Part shown: piece after piece, positions 50,067 through 62,700 of the stretch
Numbering within the stretch: position 1 is the stretch's first letter
Layout of the letters: every line of letters starts with the position of its first letter
NCBI GenBank assembly: GCA_036345935.2
Contig: JADWOT020000002.1
Coordinates: 62,001-126,000 of the forward strand
Origin: Taenia hydatigena
Lineage: Eukaryota > Platyhelminthes > Cestoda > Cyclophyllidea > Taeniidae
Length of the DNA: 64,000 nucleotides
Direction of reading: 5' to 3'
The notes under the pieces: model-generated
The model's database searches: none
What the model was told of the DNA's origin: nothing
What the model saw: the letters and a program-made list of their open reading frames with translations, nothing else
Program-made: the position numbers and the translations under genes

Positions 50067-52665
50067 GAAATGAACAAAACAGAGCTCCCTAGTATGGGAT
50101 TGAGGAGAAAACATGGTGCATGCCTAACGACCGCTGGAATACGTAGGCAGCAGTTCTTTGTTGAGGGTCAGGGGAAGGTATAATAAATATGGCTGAACGG
50201 ATGCTGGTGGTGTTAATAGCCTTGAAATAACAACATTGACAATGACCTTATTTTGACGCTTTCCCCATAGAAATGCCTTAACAATATTAACGATTCGGAT
50301 GTACTCAAAATCCAGGCTTGACATTCATTCTTTGATCTAATTTAATGCAATGTCAACAGGGCTTACATCTTGTTTAAACAAACGCAGTAAAACTATTTTA
50401 GTGAGTTTTTCGGTCAGTTTGTCTTGCATAATGTCACAGGCGTACACATATCAGGCTTCAATCTAGCCTGCATTTTACATTAAGTGCTGTTCACAGTTGA
50501 CGACCCTGGTGTCGGTGTCTTTAGGACTGAAACATCGAAACTTAAGGCGGAAAAACTAATGCACTAAGCAGCATAAGCATGTCTCATCACAACTTCTAAC
50601 TCAAAGTAAGCGGTTTCGAAAACGTTTTGCTAAAATGATTATGGACATACTACCTCACTGTTTATGAAGACTAAATAGTTGCTGGCGACTGGATTGAAAC
50701 ACCAAGTAAGGTGTTCCCTAATTTAACATCATTGGGCGGACTTCCCTTCAGGCCATTATGCTAGTCTGAGATCCGTTAGTGACTATTGCGTTTGTTTATA
50801 TTCTCTTTTCTCCAATGCGTGCGCTCTCAGACATTGTTAGCTGCTACTTCCTTACTGGTCATAAATATCGCAAAGTACTCTCATTTTGTGACATGTATGC
50901 ATCTTGAACGGTGTTCCACTGCACGAAGTAGAGACTGTAGCATCGCATGTGAGGAGGACTTGACCAAAACCTAAAAATCAGCCTTCTGGTTGTGCGCCCT
51001 TAGTGGAAGCCTTTGGTGAATGCTTTGATGTGCAATTTGTCCTTTTTACTCTCCACTGCCTTTTGGATTTTTTGATTTCGTGCGGGCCATAAAACCTTAA
51101 AGATCTTGAATATTTTAGCATAGCCAGCTCTCAATTTTAGGACCTCGATAGTTGAGAACCAATGTGAACACTCCATAATGGCAAATCTACTCATTAGTAA
51201 CTTTCATGATTCAGCCTAATGGATAGGGCGTCCCTCTTTTAAGTATAAGATTGCGGGTTTGAGTTCTGTCACTAGTGCTTTGTTGGTGACTTCACTACCC
51301 CAACCGTCCTCCTGTTAATGGCGTTGGTGAGGATCCAGCAGTAAGTGATGCGATGGTATCAAATTCAACACCTCTTACTGTCCGAAGCTTCTCATTTCGT
51401 GAGCGGGCAAAGTTTTACTGTATGCGTGTTCGAATGCACGTAGCTATAAAGGCATGCAAAATGACAGAAGTTATGAAGCTGACCGTATGTAGCAATGTTG
51501 TCTGCAGGGGTTTGACCTCGAATAGGATGATTATGATTCACCAGCGTTAGCGAAAGACCACAAAACGCCTAGATTGGATATCGTCTATTGTTTCATCAAT
51601 CGATTGATCCTTGTGTTCCGTCTGTTCGTTAAGCCGATTATAGGTAGATTTTCATTACAAAGCAGTTGAGTAGAATTGATTAGAGTGGATTAAATACGAG
51701 CTAGATGCATGCTAACAGCTCCTCAGAGATGTTAGTTAGAAGCGTAGACACAGAATAATAGCGCATTTGTAGGCCCAATCTCTCTAAAGGCGGGATTCGC
51801 AACCAAAGTGCTCAATATTCCGAGTTCGGATTGTGAACACCAACTCCTTCGACTTATTCCTTCATATGTTAATAATGAGTGCAATAATTAATATCCGGTG
51901 GGCGCCAGAGACACCAAGCTAGATGCTAATTTTCCCTTGCGGATGTGCAAAGGATCTACCAGATGGGCTATGCAGTCATAGCCGCAATGCCTATACCCAT
52001 TCTCTAAAAGTCTTACTAGGCTGACAATATAATTCATGCCTCTTCAGCACAGCAACACTTACTTATGCAAGCACGATGCGTCTATATTGGATGCTTATTT
52101 GTTTGGTATGGATTGATAAATGCCACTTTCGGTGCTTTTAATCGAAAAATGCGCTTCTAATGCGGCATTGCATGGGGTAAAAGCACATGATTAGATGAGC
52201 GTGTTTAATTCTGTAAAGTTGGTTGTGACGAAATGTGGACAAGAGCACCGCGGTCTTCTCATGCAGACGAGAACTGCACTCTCCAAATTGCAATTATAGA
52301 TTAATCCTCGGCCAACAGGGGGAGGTCGCGCGTTACCACACTTTGAATTCTCAATGTAAATAGAGCGCCCTATTAAGACTGATTGCTATCAGTAGGCAGA
52401 ACTCATGAGCGCATCTAAAATTTTGTTTGCTGATTAAACGAAAACAATTAACTGTTAGTTTATATTTGCTCCTGGATGATTAGGAAAAGTTGGGAGTTTG
52501 AATTTGATATGGGGAAGCAAAAAGCCAAAGTTTGGTGGCCAGAAGTTAATCAAATGTAAAGAGCTAGCAGGTATTTCTGATAGAAATGTTATCATAAATG
52601 TATTGCCTAAAAAGACAAAGTGCGAAACATTGCATTTTATTGCGAAATAAATGAATGGTTGAGCC
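50067..52665 (+). repeat. Dispersed repeat, main part of copy B
   Basis: Up to about 51984 this is a roughly 90% identical inverted counterpart of copy A. From about 51715 to 52665 it also matches copy C in direct orientation at perhaps 75-80%, with small indels. It therefore links A and C into one family and is the most complete copy here. Frames such as 50124-50324 (minus) recur between A and B, but their differences are not biased to silent sites, so a coding role is not supported. Class unknown. Confidence 0.85.
51205..51279 (+). pseudogene. tRNA-Arg-like pseudogene inside repeat copy B
   Basis: This is the counterpart of 7421-7493. The D arm gcctaatggatagggc and T loop tttgagt are recognisable, but the anticodon and acceptor stems are broken, and the B box has one further change (gggtttgag here, gggttcgag in copy A). 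It is not expected to be functional. It may have supplied a polymerase III promoter to the repeat in the past. Confidence 0.55.
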
Positions 52666-54711
52666 TAACCAAATGGTCAGGTTTGCTATTTATACTGACG
52701 CTAAGGAAGTCAAAGTTTTAACAGGAGAAGGCAAGGAACTGATGTTGCATTATTGGCTCCCATCAGCACACTATGGTTTTTAATTGACATTGATTAGTAT
52801 TGTCTTTAGTATTGACGGGATTTGGAATAAGGGGCAAAAATTTAGTGGAGGGATAATGAAAAATGAAGGTAGGCGATTAATAAATGGAAACGCAGCAACT
52901 GAAACGTAGAAGGCAGTCAAAACAAGGCAGGTATCTGTGTGGAAATGAGCAAAGTGTCCCTGGGAAAGCTTTGGGCAGAAAACAAACGCAGATTAATACA
53001 GGGATCCATATTTTGACATCGTTGGGAAAGCGGCTATGCTAATCGCATAATGAGGCAATGAATACGAGAAGAGCAGGTTTAAACACAATGCGAAATTGTG
53101 CAGAGACTTTATATTGATTAGTAACTATATTCGTGATTGACTCGGCGTAAGACGAAAGAAGACAAAGTGAAGCAATCGCATTTGAAATCAATCTCGTCAT
53201 ATTTTGGATGTCCCCTCGGTTGCACATATTGCCAAGCTTTCGATAACCGTCAGCAATGTTTGTAGGGTTAGATCTAATACGCTGATTCCACTAATGTCCA
53301 CGATGCTCTTGGGAGGGATGCAAATAAAAAAAAACAAATCTATTCCAGTCCTTAAGAAGCCAAAAGAAAGCAATTTAGTCCTAAGAATGGGCAGAGTTGG
53401 CGGGATGAGGTGGAAATACCAAAGCCAGACATATGTTCAGAACTTTGCTAGTCTTTATGCCCAAGCAAATTTGAATATAGAGTTTAAGTACATGTAGGGA
53501 TTATGAAAGATTAAAACACATATGGGATTTGTGTGTAATTAAAGAAAGTCCGGCTGGCCTCGGTTGCAACTCAAGCAGAATATTGTGTCAAAAGCCATAT
53601 GTTACCGTTTCATATGGTGTAAGGATGCAACTATTCAGCCTTCAGTGAGAGATAATTGAATTTCCATGCATATTTATCAAGGCCGTTGCTGCAAGGCCTT
53701 AAGAGTGAAGGTCTCACCATGTTTAGGAAAATCGCAGTGTTTACTGTTAAGCTAGGAGGCCTCGCATTCTTTACTGATAAACATTTTACATCTACAGAAA
53801 CATAGCTGTTTTCGTTTAAAAATTCCACACCTTTATAGAATAAAATGTCTCGCCTAATGATCTCGCCATTCGTTCATTCGATTACGTAAAACCTCCAACT
53901 GTGGAGGCCGCTCTTAAGCCTTCACCTGTGCTAATGACCTCTTAGCCCATCTGCAGGGAAGCAAGTTTTGTTTCTCCAAGCCACTTTAACCTATTACGGC
54001 ATCACTGTGAAGCCAAGGCACTAAGTTTATAACACGAACCCATTAGCCAACGTTTTAGAAGATCGCACCAGCTAAAAGCATTTAACGACCACCAAACTAA
54101 TGATAAGGTGCACTATACCACAAACAAATGAAAATTGGTTGGCCAAAACAACAAGGTAGCCTGCCTGCATTCTTCGCAAGTTAATAAAACGTATTCACAA
54201 GCATCGCACGGCATTGCAATATGACCGTTTACAGATAATCTACTGCAGTGGGAATATTGGGAAACCGTACTGTAGCTTTCCTCAATTATTTAGAATTTCA
54301 ATGCTTGGAAAGAAGCAATGCTCAATCTAACCAACAGTGATTTTAATTGCCACGTGGATTTGAAGCTCCTCTGTTAATGTCAGATTTCTTCTGTCTCCAA
54401 TACACTTAAACATTATGCCAAATAACCAGCCATTACTTGTCATTTTTATTCGTTTCCACGTAACCGCTTGTCCAGTCGCGCCCTATTAACCAATATGTCT
54501 TGTTTAACTATTTTATCAATGCGTCGATTGTGGCTCTAAATGCCAACGCAGTGGTTCAATTCTTAACTTTCTAAGAATCACGTTTATCCTTCTAATCAGT
54601 TCATTTGAGGCACTTAATCTGAGTTTTTCAAATAACAACCTTAGGCAAGTCACGTATTTCAAGGTAAGTTTGATTGGAACTACATGCTTGGAACACAATT
54701 ATTTGCGAGCA
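52666..54711. other. Unassigned sequence between repeat copies B and C
   Basis: A 97-codon plus frame at 53204-53497 and minus frames at 53039-53227, 53631-53828 and 54516-54698 are unrecognised. No RNA genes were seen. Confidence 0.45.
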
Positions 54712-55655
54712 TGGCAGCTTAATTGCCCAAGCAGCACCTCGGAAATGTTGATTAGAAGTGCAGAAGCAGGATAGTAACGCATTCCTGGTAAAAGCCGAGA
54801 TCGCGGAGGGTAGTGGCCGTACGAATGCGGCCCAACCTGTCTAAAGGTAAGATTCGCAACCTAAGTGCTTGATATTCCAAATTTGAAATTCAAACACTAT
54901 CTCCTTCGACCTATTTCTCCATCCGTTAACAATGAATGCATTATTTAATATCTGACAGGCGTCAGAGATCCCAGATTGGTTTTGCAGTCAGTCTTAATGC
55001 CTATACCCACTCTTTAAAAATACTATCCAGCTAATAACATAATCCATATCTCTTCAGCACAGTAGCACCCACTTATTCAAGCTGAATGCGTATACATGGA
55101 ATACTTATTTGCTGGGTATTAATTAACAAATGCTACTTTTGTTGCCCTTAACCAAAACATGCGTTCCTAATGCCACATCGCATGGGGTAAAAGCATATGA
55201 TTAGACCAGCGTGAAAGCAAAGTTGGTTGCGATCAAATGTGGATAAAAGCACTGCGGTCTTCTCATGCAGACAAAAACTGCACTCGCTAAATCGCAATTA
55301 TTGAGTCATCCGCAGCCATAAAAGGAAGGTCGTGCATACCACACTTGGAATTCTCAATGTAATTAGAGCGCTCTATTAAGACTAACCGCTATCAGTAAGC
55401 AGAACTCATTTTGTCTGCCGACTGAAAGAGAACAGTTAACTGTTAGTTAATTTTTGTCCCTGGATGATTGGGACAAGCTAAGGGACAGAGGCTAAAATGG
55501 AGAAGCGAAAAGGAAAAGTTTGGTGGCCAGAAGTTCAGCAATTGAGAAGAGTAAGCACGTATTTCTAAGAACAATGTTATCATTAAAACATTGTCCAAAA
55601 GGACAAAGTGAATGACATCGCATTTTTATTACGAAGCACTTGAATAGTTGAATAG
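54712..55655 (+). repeat. Dispersed repeat, diverged copy C
   Basis: It aligns in direct orientation to 51700-52665. Shared landmarks include gcatggggtaaaagca, gcggtcttctcatgcagac and gtttggtggccagaagtt. Compared with B it carries an insertion of a few dozen bases near 54790 and scattered small indels. Divergence is much higher than between A and B, so this is an older copy. It lacks the part corresponding to copy B before about 51700. Confidence 0.8.
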
Positions 55656-57078
55656 TTAAATAGCCTCATTTCCAATATCGGAGATTGACCATGATCCCCG
55701 CTGCGTGCTGCGGCTTCATCGACTGCATTGTAGAAGGGGTCGGCCACATTTCTCCCATTTTGAACTGCGAAATGAAGAAAGACTCACAAGGCAACCACTG
55801 TTGACTGCCATTTACAAACCACTGGCCATGTCTACCATGGCTGCAGCTCAACCAGAAGTAACTTTCCACAAGGTCTAAAGGCGCAGTTCTGCAACTGAGC
55901 AGCAACTGGAGCACCTTGATGTGCTTTTTAAATGTGAACATGTTACAGGGAATGAAGAGTTATATCCTGCCATAGTTAAGATGAAAATAGAAAAACTTAA
56001 ATTTAATCTAGCATAAATCTGTTTGTGACGACTCAGTAAATATCTCTCAAATGTCATTTTGATGACCGAAAGTCTGAACGAGCTTAAATACGCTATGTTC
56101 TCTACTCGGCACAAACATACAGAAGCGCTTTTAGGGTTACCTTTCCCGCAATTTGCAGTTGCCTTTCCTGACCAACATTTGATGATACAGTCAGTTATTG
56201 TCACCCAGCATCCTTTTCTGATCAGGGCACATGTATGCGGAGGTATTTTGGAGATAGAGGCAGAGGTAGTGAAGTTGGAATGTAATAAAACTTATTTGTT
56301 TAGATGAATTTATACAGAGTTTGTCTGCCTCCAAAGGGCAAAAGAAGAATAAAAAAGTAAATTTCAGACACATTTTAGCACGGCAAAAGACCGTGCTAAA
56401 TACGAAAATCCATATTGTGGACATATTAGGGAATCAGTCATCAAAAGGGTTTACAACTTATAACCGAAGGGACGTACTTTAACTAAAGAGCACGCAATCG
56501 CGCCATTAGGCTACGTATGGCCCAGCTTAGTCTCAATATAACCTGGATTTAAAAATAAAGTGTGCTGGAACAAGTGAAAAAAGGGCAAACAAAAAGAAGA
56601 TTAAAAATAGGACGAGTAAATCGTGCGTTTTACCTAAATGTTGAGGCCTAAGTCAAAGATGTGCTTTTCCGCCTAGGGTCTATGCATCAATCGGTGCTTT
56701 ACCAACCAAAATACTCAAGGGATGAATAATGAGAGTCGACTCCGATTTCTCTTTATCAAACTTGGAAGGGGCAACCAACCACGCCTCAGGATATATGCTG
56801 CATCTGAATTAAGGCATGAGACAATTGCTAGTGCCTTCAATCAGACAGAACAAGAGATCCGACAGGCATGGTCAAACCGATGTCTACTGCAAATAAGAAC
56901 TTATCCAAAAATAAAAACTGACAACCCTAGCCGATAATCCTTAATATCTTCCTTGAAAACGACTGTTCATTCATGCCAAAAGATGCAACAAATATAACTC
57001 AAGATAATATTTCCATCCCCGGAAAAATCAAATAGAATAAAAAGCGATTAAAGTCGTGTTAAAATTTGCGGGAAGAAT
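55656..57078. other. Unassigned sequence, with a hairpin near 56390
   Basis: Frames of 70-109 codons overlap on both strands between 55666 and 56424, and a plus frame lies at 56722-56937. None is recognised. The only structural feature noted is the perfect hairpin listed separately. Confidence 0.45.
56375..56401. other. Perfect 10-bp hairpin
   Basis: The arms tttagcacgg and ccgtgctaaa pair over 10 bases around a 7-base loop, caaaaga. It is too short for a microRNA precursor and unlike the histone stem-loop. Function unknown; it could be chance or a short inverted repeat left by a small element. Confidence 0.6.
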
Positions 57079-57539
57079 CCATGGTGGCACGCAGATCACA
57101 GACTGCCACGTGGCACGGTCGCCAGCGCCTACAGGCCTTCATTGCTCACCCTTTCTTCCCTTTCACTTGCCAAAACACCCATCCACTGCATCATCACACC
57201 AAATGAGTGCTGGTTCTCTTTCGTCTGCAATCCAATCCTGCCAATCGTAGAGTCACAATTACCTTGACACAATCATTCACACTGATGTGTTTCGGTGCCA
57301 TTTCCACTCGCATGCCCACACGCATGCCTTGGTGGCCATCCAGACGTGCATGATTTGCAGTGCAGTTGGTGGGCTCACCAAAAGGCTAAAGCATGAAAGC
57401 CCTTCACATTGATGACTTATTTGTTTGGAAGAGATGAAGGCCATGGCGATGGCGTCATTGGTTGTAGGGCGATGCGTGATGAGAAGTGGCATGGGTGTAA
57501 AGGCGTGCCACTTAAGAGTAGGGAAGGAGGCGCACGAAT

Positions 57540-57565
57540 GAGGAGGAGGAGGAGGAGGAGGAGGG
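57540..57565 (+). repeat. GGA/TCC microsatellite, unit 1
   Basis: This is a 26-base GAG/GGA run inside the first cassette of unit 1, giving a run of Pro codons on the minus strand. A shorter, interrupted version sits in the second cassette (about 57686-57716). Confidence 0.95.
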
Positions 57566-58423
57566 TAATGTTGTGTGGGGAGTAAGAAATGACAAATGAA
57601 TAAAGTGGGCCAGCAACGGCGCGTTCTCGAGCTTTCCACTATGCTGCAACACGCATGTACTTATGAGTAGGGATGGAGGCGCACGAATGAGGATGAGGAG
57701 GAGGGGGAGGAGGGTAATGTTGGGTGGGGAGTAGGAAAGGACAAATGAATAAAGTGGGCCAGCAACGGCGCGACCTCAGGCATTCCACTATGCTACAACA
57801 CGCATGTACTAACCCGCATCCACGTAGCACCACCTCAATGGCTGGGCGGACACCACAGGTCTCTACGCCGTATCATCGCTGCCTGCGTGCACACCAGCAA
57901 CTGCGAGCTTTCCACTGGCGTCACCCACATGTGTACTAACCCGCGCCAACGTAGCACAACCTCCATGGTGGCACGCGGTCCAGAGTCTGCCTCGTGGCAC
58001 GGTCTCCAGCATTTTTAAGCCTTCATTGCTCACCCTTTCTTACCTTTCACTTGCCAAAACACCCATGCACTGCATCATCATACCAAATGAGTGCTGGTTC
58101 TCTTTCGTCTGCAATCCAATCCTGCCAATCGTAGAGTCACAATTACCTTGACACAATCATTCACACTGATGTGTTTCGGTGCCATTTCCACTCGCATGCC
58201 CACACGCATGCCTTGGTGGCCATCCAGACGTGCATGATTTGCAGTGCAGTTGGTGGGCTCACCAAAAGGCTAAAGCATGAAAGCCCTTCACATTGATGAC
58301 TTATTTGTTTGGAAGAGATGAAGGCCATGGCGATGGCGTCATTGGTTGTAGGGCGATGCGTGATGAGAAGTGGCATGGGTGTAAAGGCGTGCCACTTATA
58401 AGTAGGGCAGGAGGCGCACGAAT

Positions 58424-58461
58424 GAGGAGGAGGAGGAGGAGGAGGAGGAGGAGGAGGAGGG
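58424..58461 (+). repeat. GGA/TCC microsatellite, unit 2 (expanded)
   Basis: This is a 38-base GAG/GGA run at the place occupied by 26 bases in units 1 and 3. It is a length difference typical of replication slippage. Confidence 0.95.
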
Positions 58462-59167
58462 TAATGTTGTGTGGGGAGTAAGAAATGACAAATGAATAAA
58501 GTGGACCAGCAACCGCGCGTCCTCAGGCTTTCCACTATGCTGCAACACGCATGTACTAACCCGCATCCACGTAGCACCACCTCAATGGCTGGGCGGACAC
58601 CACAGGTCTCTACGCCGTATCATCGCTGCCTGCGTGCACACCAGCGACTGCGAGCTTTCCACTGGCGTCACCCACACGTGTACTAACCCGCACCAACGTA
58701 GCACAACCTCCATGGTGGCACGCAGACCACAGACTGCCACGTGGCACGGTCGCCAGCGTCTACAGGCCTTCATTGCTCACCCTTTCTTCCCTTTCACTTG
58801 CCAAAACACCCATCCACTGCATCATCACACCAAATGAGTGCTGGTTCTCTTTCGTCTGCAATCCAATCCTGCCAATCGTAGAGTCACAATTACCTTGACA
58901 CAATCATTCACACTGATGTGTTTCGGTGCCTTCCACTCGCATGCCCACACGCATGCCTTGGTGGCCATCCAGACGTGCATGATTTGCAGTGCAGTTGGTG
59001 GGCTCACCAAAGGCTAAAGCATGAAAGCCCTTCACATTGATGACTTATTTGTTTGGAAGAGATGAAGGCCATGGCGATGGCGTCATTGGTTGTAGGGCGA
59101 TGCGTGATGAGAAGTGGCATGGGTGTAAAGGCGTGCCACTTAAGAGTAGGGAAGGAGGCGCACGAAT

Positions 59168-59193
59168 GAGGAGGAGGAGGAGGAGGAGGAGGG
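59168..59193 (+). repeat. GGA/TCC microsatellite, unit 3
   Basis: This is a 26-base run at the same place and of the same length as in unit 1, consistent with units 1 and 3 being the same type. Confidence 0.95.
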
Positions 59194-59708
59194 TAATGTT
59201 GTGTGGGGAGTAAGAAATGACAAATGAATAAAGTGGGCCAGCAACGGCGCGTTCTCGAGCTTTCCACTATGCTGCAACACGCATGTACTTATGAGTAGGG
59301 ATGGAGGCGCACGAATGAGGATGAGGAGGAGGGGGAGGAGGGTAATGTTGGGTGGGGAGTAGGAAAGGACAAATGCATAAAGTGGGCCAGCAACCGCACG
59401 TCCTCGGGCTTTCCACTATGCTGCAACACGCATGTACTAACCCGCATCCACGTAGCACCACCTCAATGGCTGGGCGGACACCACAGGTCTCTACGCCGTA
59501 TCATCGCTGCCTGCGTGCACACCTGCGACTGCGAGCTTTCCACTGGCGTCACCCACATGTGTACTAACCCGCACCAACGTAGCACAACCTCCATGGTGGC
59601 ACGCGGTCCAGAGTCTGCCTCGTGGCACGGTCTCCAGCATTTTTAAGCCTTCATTGCTCACCCTTTTTTCCCTTTTACTAGTCACAACAGCTCTCCTCTG
59701 CATCATTA

Positions 59709-62700
59709 TGGGCTATCATTTTTGTTGTTGCGTGCTCTCGTCTTTGCACATTTGGTCAATATTTTTATTTTGTCATTTTTGTCATATTCACGTCTTAAAT
59801 TTTAATAAGATGACCTCCTCTATGTTATTACTTTATACCGCTACTTTAATTGATTTTTATCTTTACTACGCACATAGGAGTTCAGGAAATAATAGCTTAG
59901 CATTTCTTTATCCCCACTATATTATTTGTGCTGGAATTAAATCTTATCTTTACCATTCGTTACAGAGAGAAAAAAAATCCCTAACAAACTTTACGATTTA
60001 TGGTTTTGAAACGCCTTTTTGCTTAGAAACTCTGTTATTAATTCTACCGCCGACGTCGGGGCTAAATCACTGTCTGCCAATGTCTTTGTATGTCAATTTT
60101 TATGTTCATCATGGGACGTTAGCATCGTTGTACCATATAGACCTAATCCAGTTTTCAAGCTTTCCCCGAGAACAAATATTGCAAGAACTGCCCGTATAAA
60201 ATGTAGGATGCACTCGCAACGGAAACCTAAAACCAATAACACAATAAGCTTCCAGTGACTCACGGCCACCATGTAGAAGAAATGGGTCTTTTCCTCGGGT
60301 AATAGGGGTAATGCGATCCTTCGTAGTAGGAATGATAATTATTTTGTTGCCATCGGCATAAGGTTTGGTTGCTTCTACAAAGCACATCACATGATCTGAT
60401 TTCCCCTTATCTCAAGCTTCTTCAGAAGCACTGTAAAATCAAATAAATATGTATTTTAGTAATAACAATCCGTTTTTGACTATACTGTCTCCACATTTCA
60501 AGCTAACGCTAATGGAAAAGTGACCTGCAAGAATGTATCTCACCGATTTCTCCTTCAGTAACTCAAGTCGCATATTTCCGTAATTTCTGTTTAAAAAGTT
60601 TTAAAGATCGTAACGTTTTTTGAAACATTGGATCCACTTTAGTAAAAGTTCTTTCATGGCCAAAATTGCGGATTCTTTTGCTTTTAATTTTCTCTTTGCT
60701 TAACTATCACCTGTGTAAATGCGTTGCATGGAATGTTTGACTATCAGTTTATAAGCAAAAATCACTTTGGATCTCTGGCATTGTGCCTAAGCCGTTTGAT
60801 TTGCACCAAGCCATGCCAGTAGCATCAAGGTTTAATGTGTACTGAACATAGAGCATTCAGCGCGAGCATTACCTTACCCTAAGGAAGGTAACACTTATTC
60901 AATACCATTGTTCCAACAGCTAACCATGGAACTACGTAATTATCAACATGATGCCTCTTTTACTTATTCGGGTGCTATACAGCATAAACCGCCAGATTAC
61001 ATCAATTTTTGAGAGTGATTATCTACGTTGTGGTTAAGCATTGCCCTTGTTACAAAGATCTCTGATAATCGGCATGAGTGGCTGAAGAATACTTTATGAT
61101 GGCTGACGTGAGAAAAGGGATAAGGATTGACAATGGAATGGCTGTTATTTAGCTCTTGATCTTGGCCACAAGGTCATTTTGAGTTTTAATCATTGTGCTT
61201 TTGACAGGAGGGATGGCTTCTTTAATGTCAGCTGCTAATTGCAGCATGCAAACGGGCTTTCAAATGTAGCGGCATTGATAGTTTGGAACAAAGGATGGTA
61301 AATTGGCTGACTTGTTTATTTGTAATTCTTTGCGTAAGATGAGTAAAAATTTAGTTGAACAAAATTTAGCACTTTTTTTATCCCAGGGCATCGAAGGTGT
61401 CATGTGAAATGCTAACCCTACTTTATCCCACTTACCTGCCACTTTTCTAGCATACACGGAATCCTTCCCTAATAACGGTGATGTTTGGAATGGATGGCAG
61501 ACCAAGGGTGTGAGAGGGTTGCAAAATTCAAAGTTCTGAGTCAATCATCGCACCGTGGGACCACGACATCCATTATTCAGTGACGAAGTCAGTCCACTTC
61601 ACTCCCGTCGACTGTCAAATGGCCGTTGGTAGCAAGATGAAGGAAGAAGAGATAAAAAGAGGACAAAATCATGTTAATAAAGGTCTCTACTTCTCGACTA
61701 CTGCACTATAACTACGCTCCCATATCCTTATACTAAGCTACAGGAGCGATCCATTAACCACCACCGCGCTACCATCTGCCACCTCTAACCACTTACTCAC
61801 CTCAAGCACATTAGCTTCATACACGTTCTCCTCGAGTATTCTTGCCGGTGTTGTCTTTACAATTCCACCTTTTTGAACCCATCACCGCTGGCGGCATTCA
61901 ATTAAATGCAATCGCAAAAGCGCACAGGAAAGAAGCAAGTATGGTGCATAGCATCACCTCTGATGGTGTGGCGTGGCGCTAGACTGCATCTGAAATACCA
62001 ACACATAAGCCACGCAAAGAAGCAGCCTTGCAATAAGTGAGTGCAATAAGGATTGGAGAAGAGTACCAGCAGCCAAAGCAATAGACCGGTCGAGCCAGAA
62101 AGGCGGTATGAAAAAAAAATACAATCAAGCCGCTTCTAACAGCGGTCGCAGCAGCTTAAACACCTTGATTAAATTATAGGTATGCATCTCTTATTCATGT
62201 TTGTTTATAATATACCAACGGTTTCGGCGAAGATAAATTCAGTAAAGTTAAACATTATCAGTTTACACCCTTTTAGGATGCACAGGAGGAGAGTTATAAG
62301 GAACGAATTCTAATCTTTAATTTATCTTTAATTATTGGGAGGAACTGAACATTTCAATATTCTTAGTGAAAGGCCACAAAATTCTGGTAATAACGCTAAT
62401 CGCTAGTTGCTTCAGACAACTATCAAGAACAGCCGCTTTTATCTCGGCGTTGATTAGAGTGATGAGAGATGGATTCTCTTAATTGCTAGTCTATCCTACT
62501 CAGTAGTTTAGTCAACATATGAGAAGATTAAACGTCTGATTTCACCAACTTAGTCAAGTTAAAAGGATCAAAGTGATTGATGGCCCCGCGAAGAACTCCG
62601 TAACTGATGCGACTAGACAATTTAGCGCCATGAAGTTTGTGTTTGCTGAGATGCAATCTGTGTGTTTCTTGATATACTTCTCATTCATTGTGCCCTTGGT

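Larger units (their letters stand above)
57079..59708. repeat. Tandem array with alternating units (higher-order repeat)
   Basis: Units start at ccatggtggcacgc at 57079, 57963, 58710 and 59591, giving lengths 884, 747 and 881, then a partial unit fading out near 59708. Head sequences alternate: 57079 and 58710 read cacgcaga, 57963 and 59591 read cacgcggtccagagtctgcc. The true period is thus a dimer of about 1630 bases (1631 and 1628). The 881-884 units hold two copies of a purine-rich cassette (a GGA run followed by gggtaatgttg and gacaaatg); the 747 unit holds one. Within each unit a shorter repeat of about 127 bases (ttccact...gtactaacccgc) is also visible. Minus-strand frames with Pro runs arise from the GGA tracts and are shared because the units are copies. 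Confidence 0.93.

Noticed and set aside
59654..60199. 181-codon plus-strand frame next to the tandem array
   Set aside because: Begins inside the array tail at a TTG, is T-rich and hydrophobic, and is overlapped by a minus frame; no support for coding.
60019..60258. Frame with SIVVPYRPNP, faintly like the YRPP motif of LINE endonucleases
   Set aside because: A single short motif without the expected catalytic Glu, Asp or His context.
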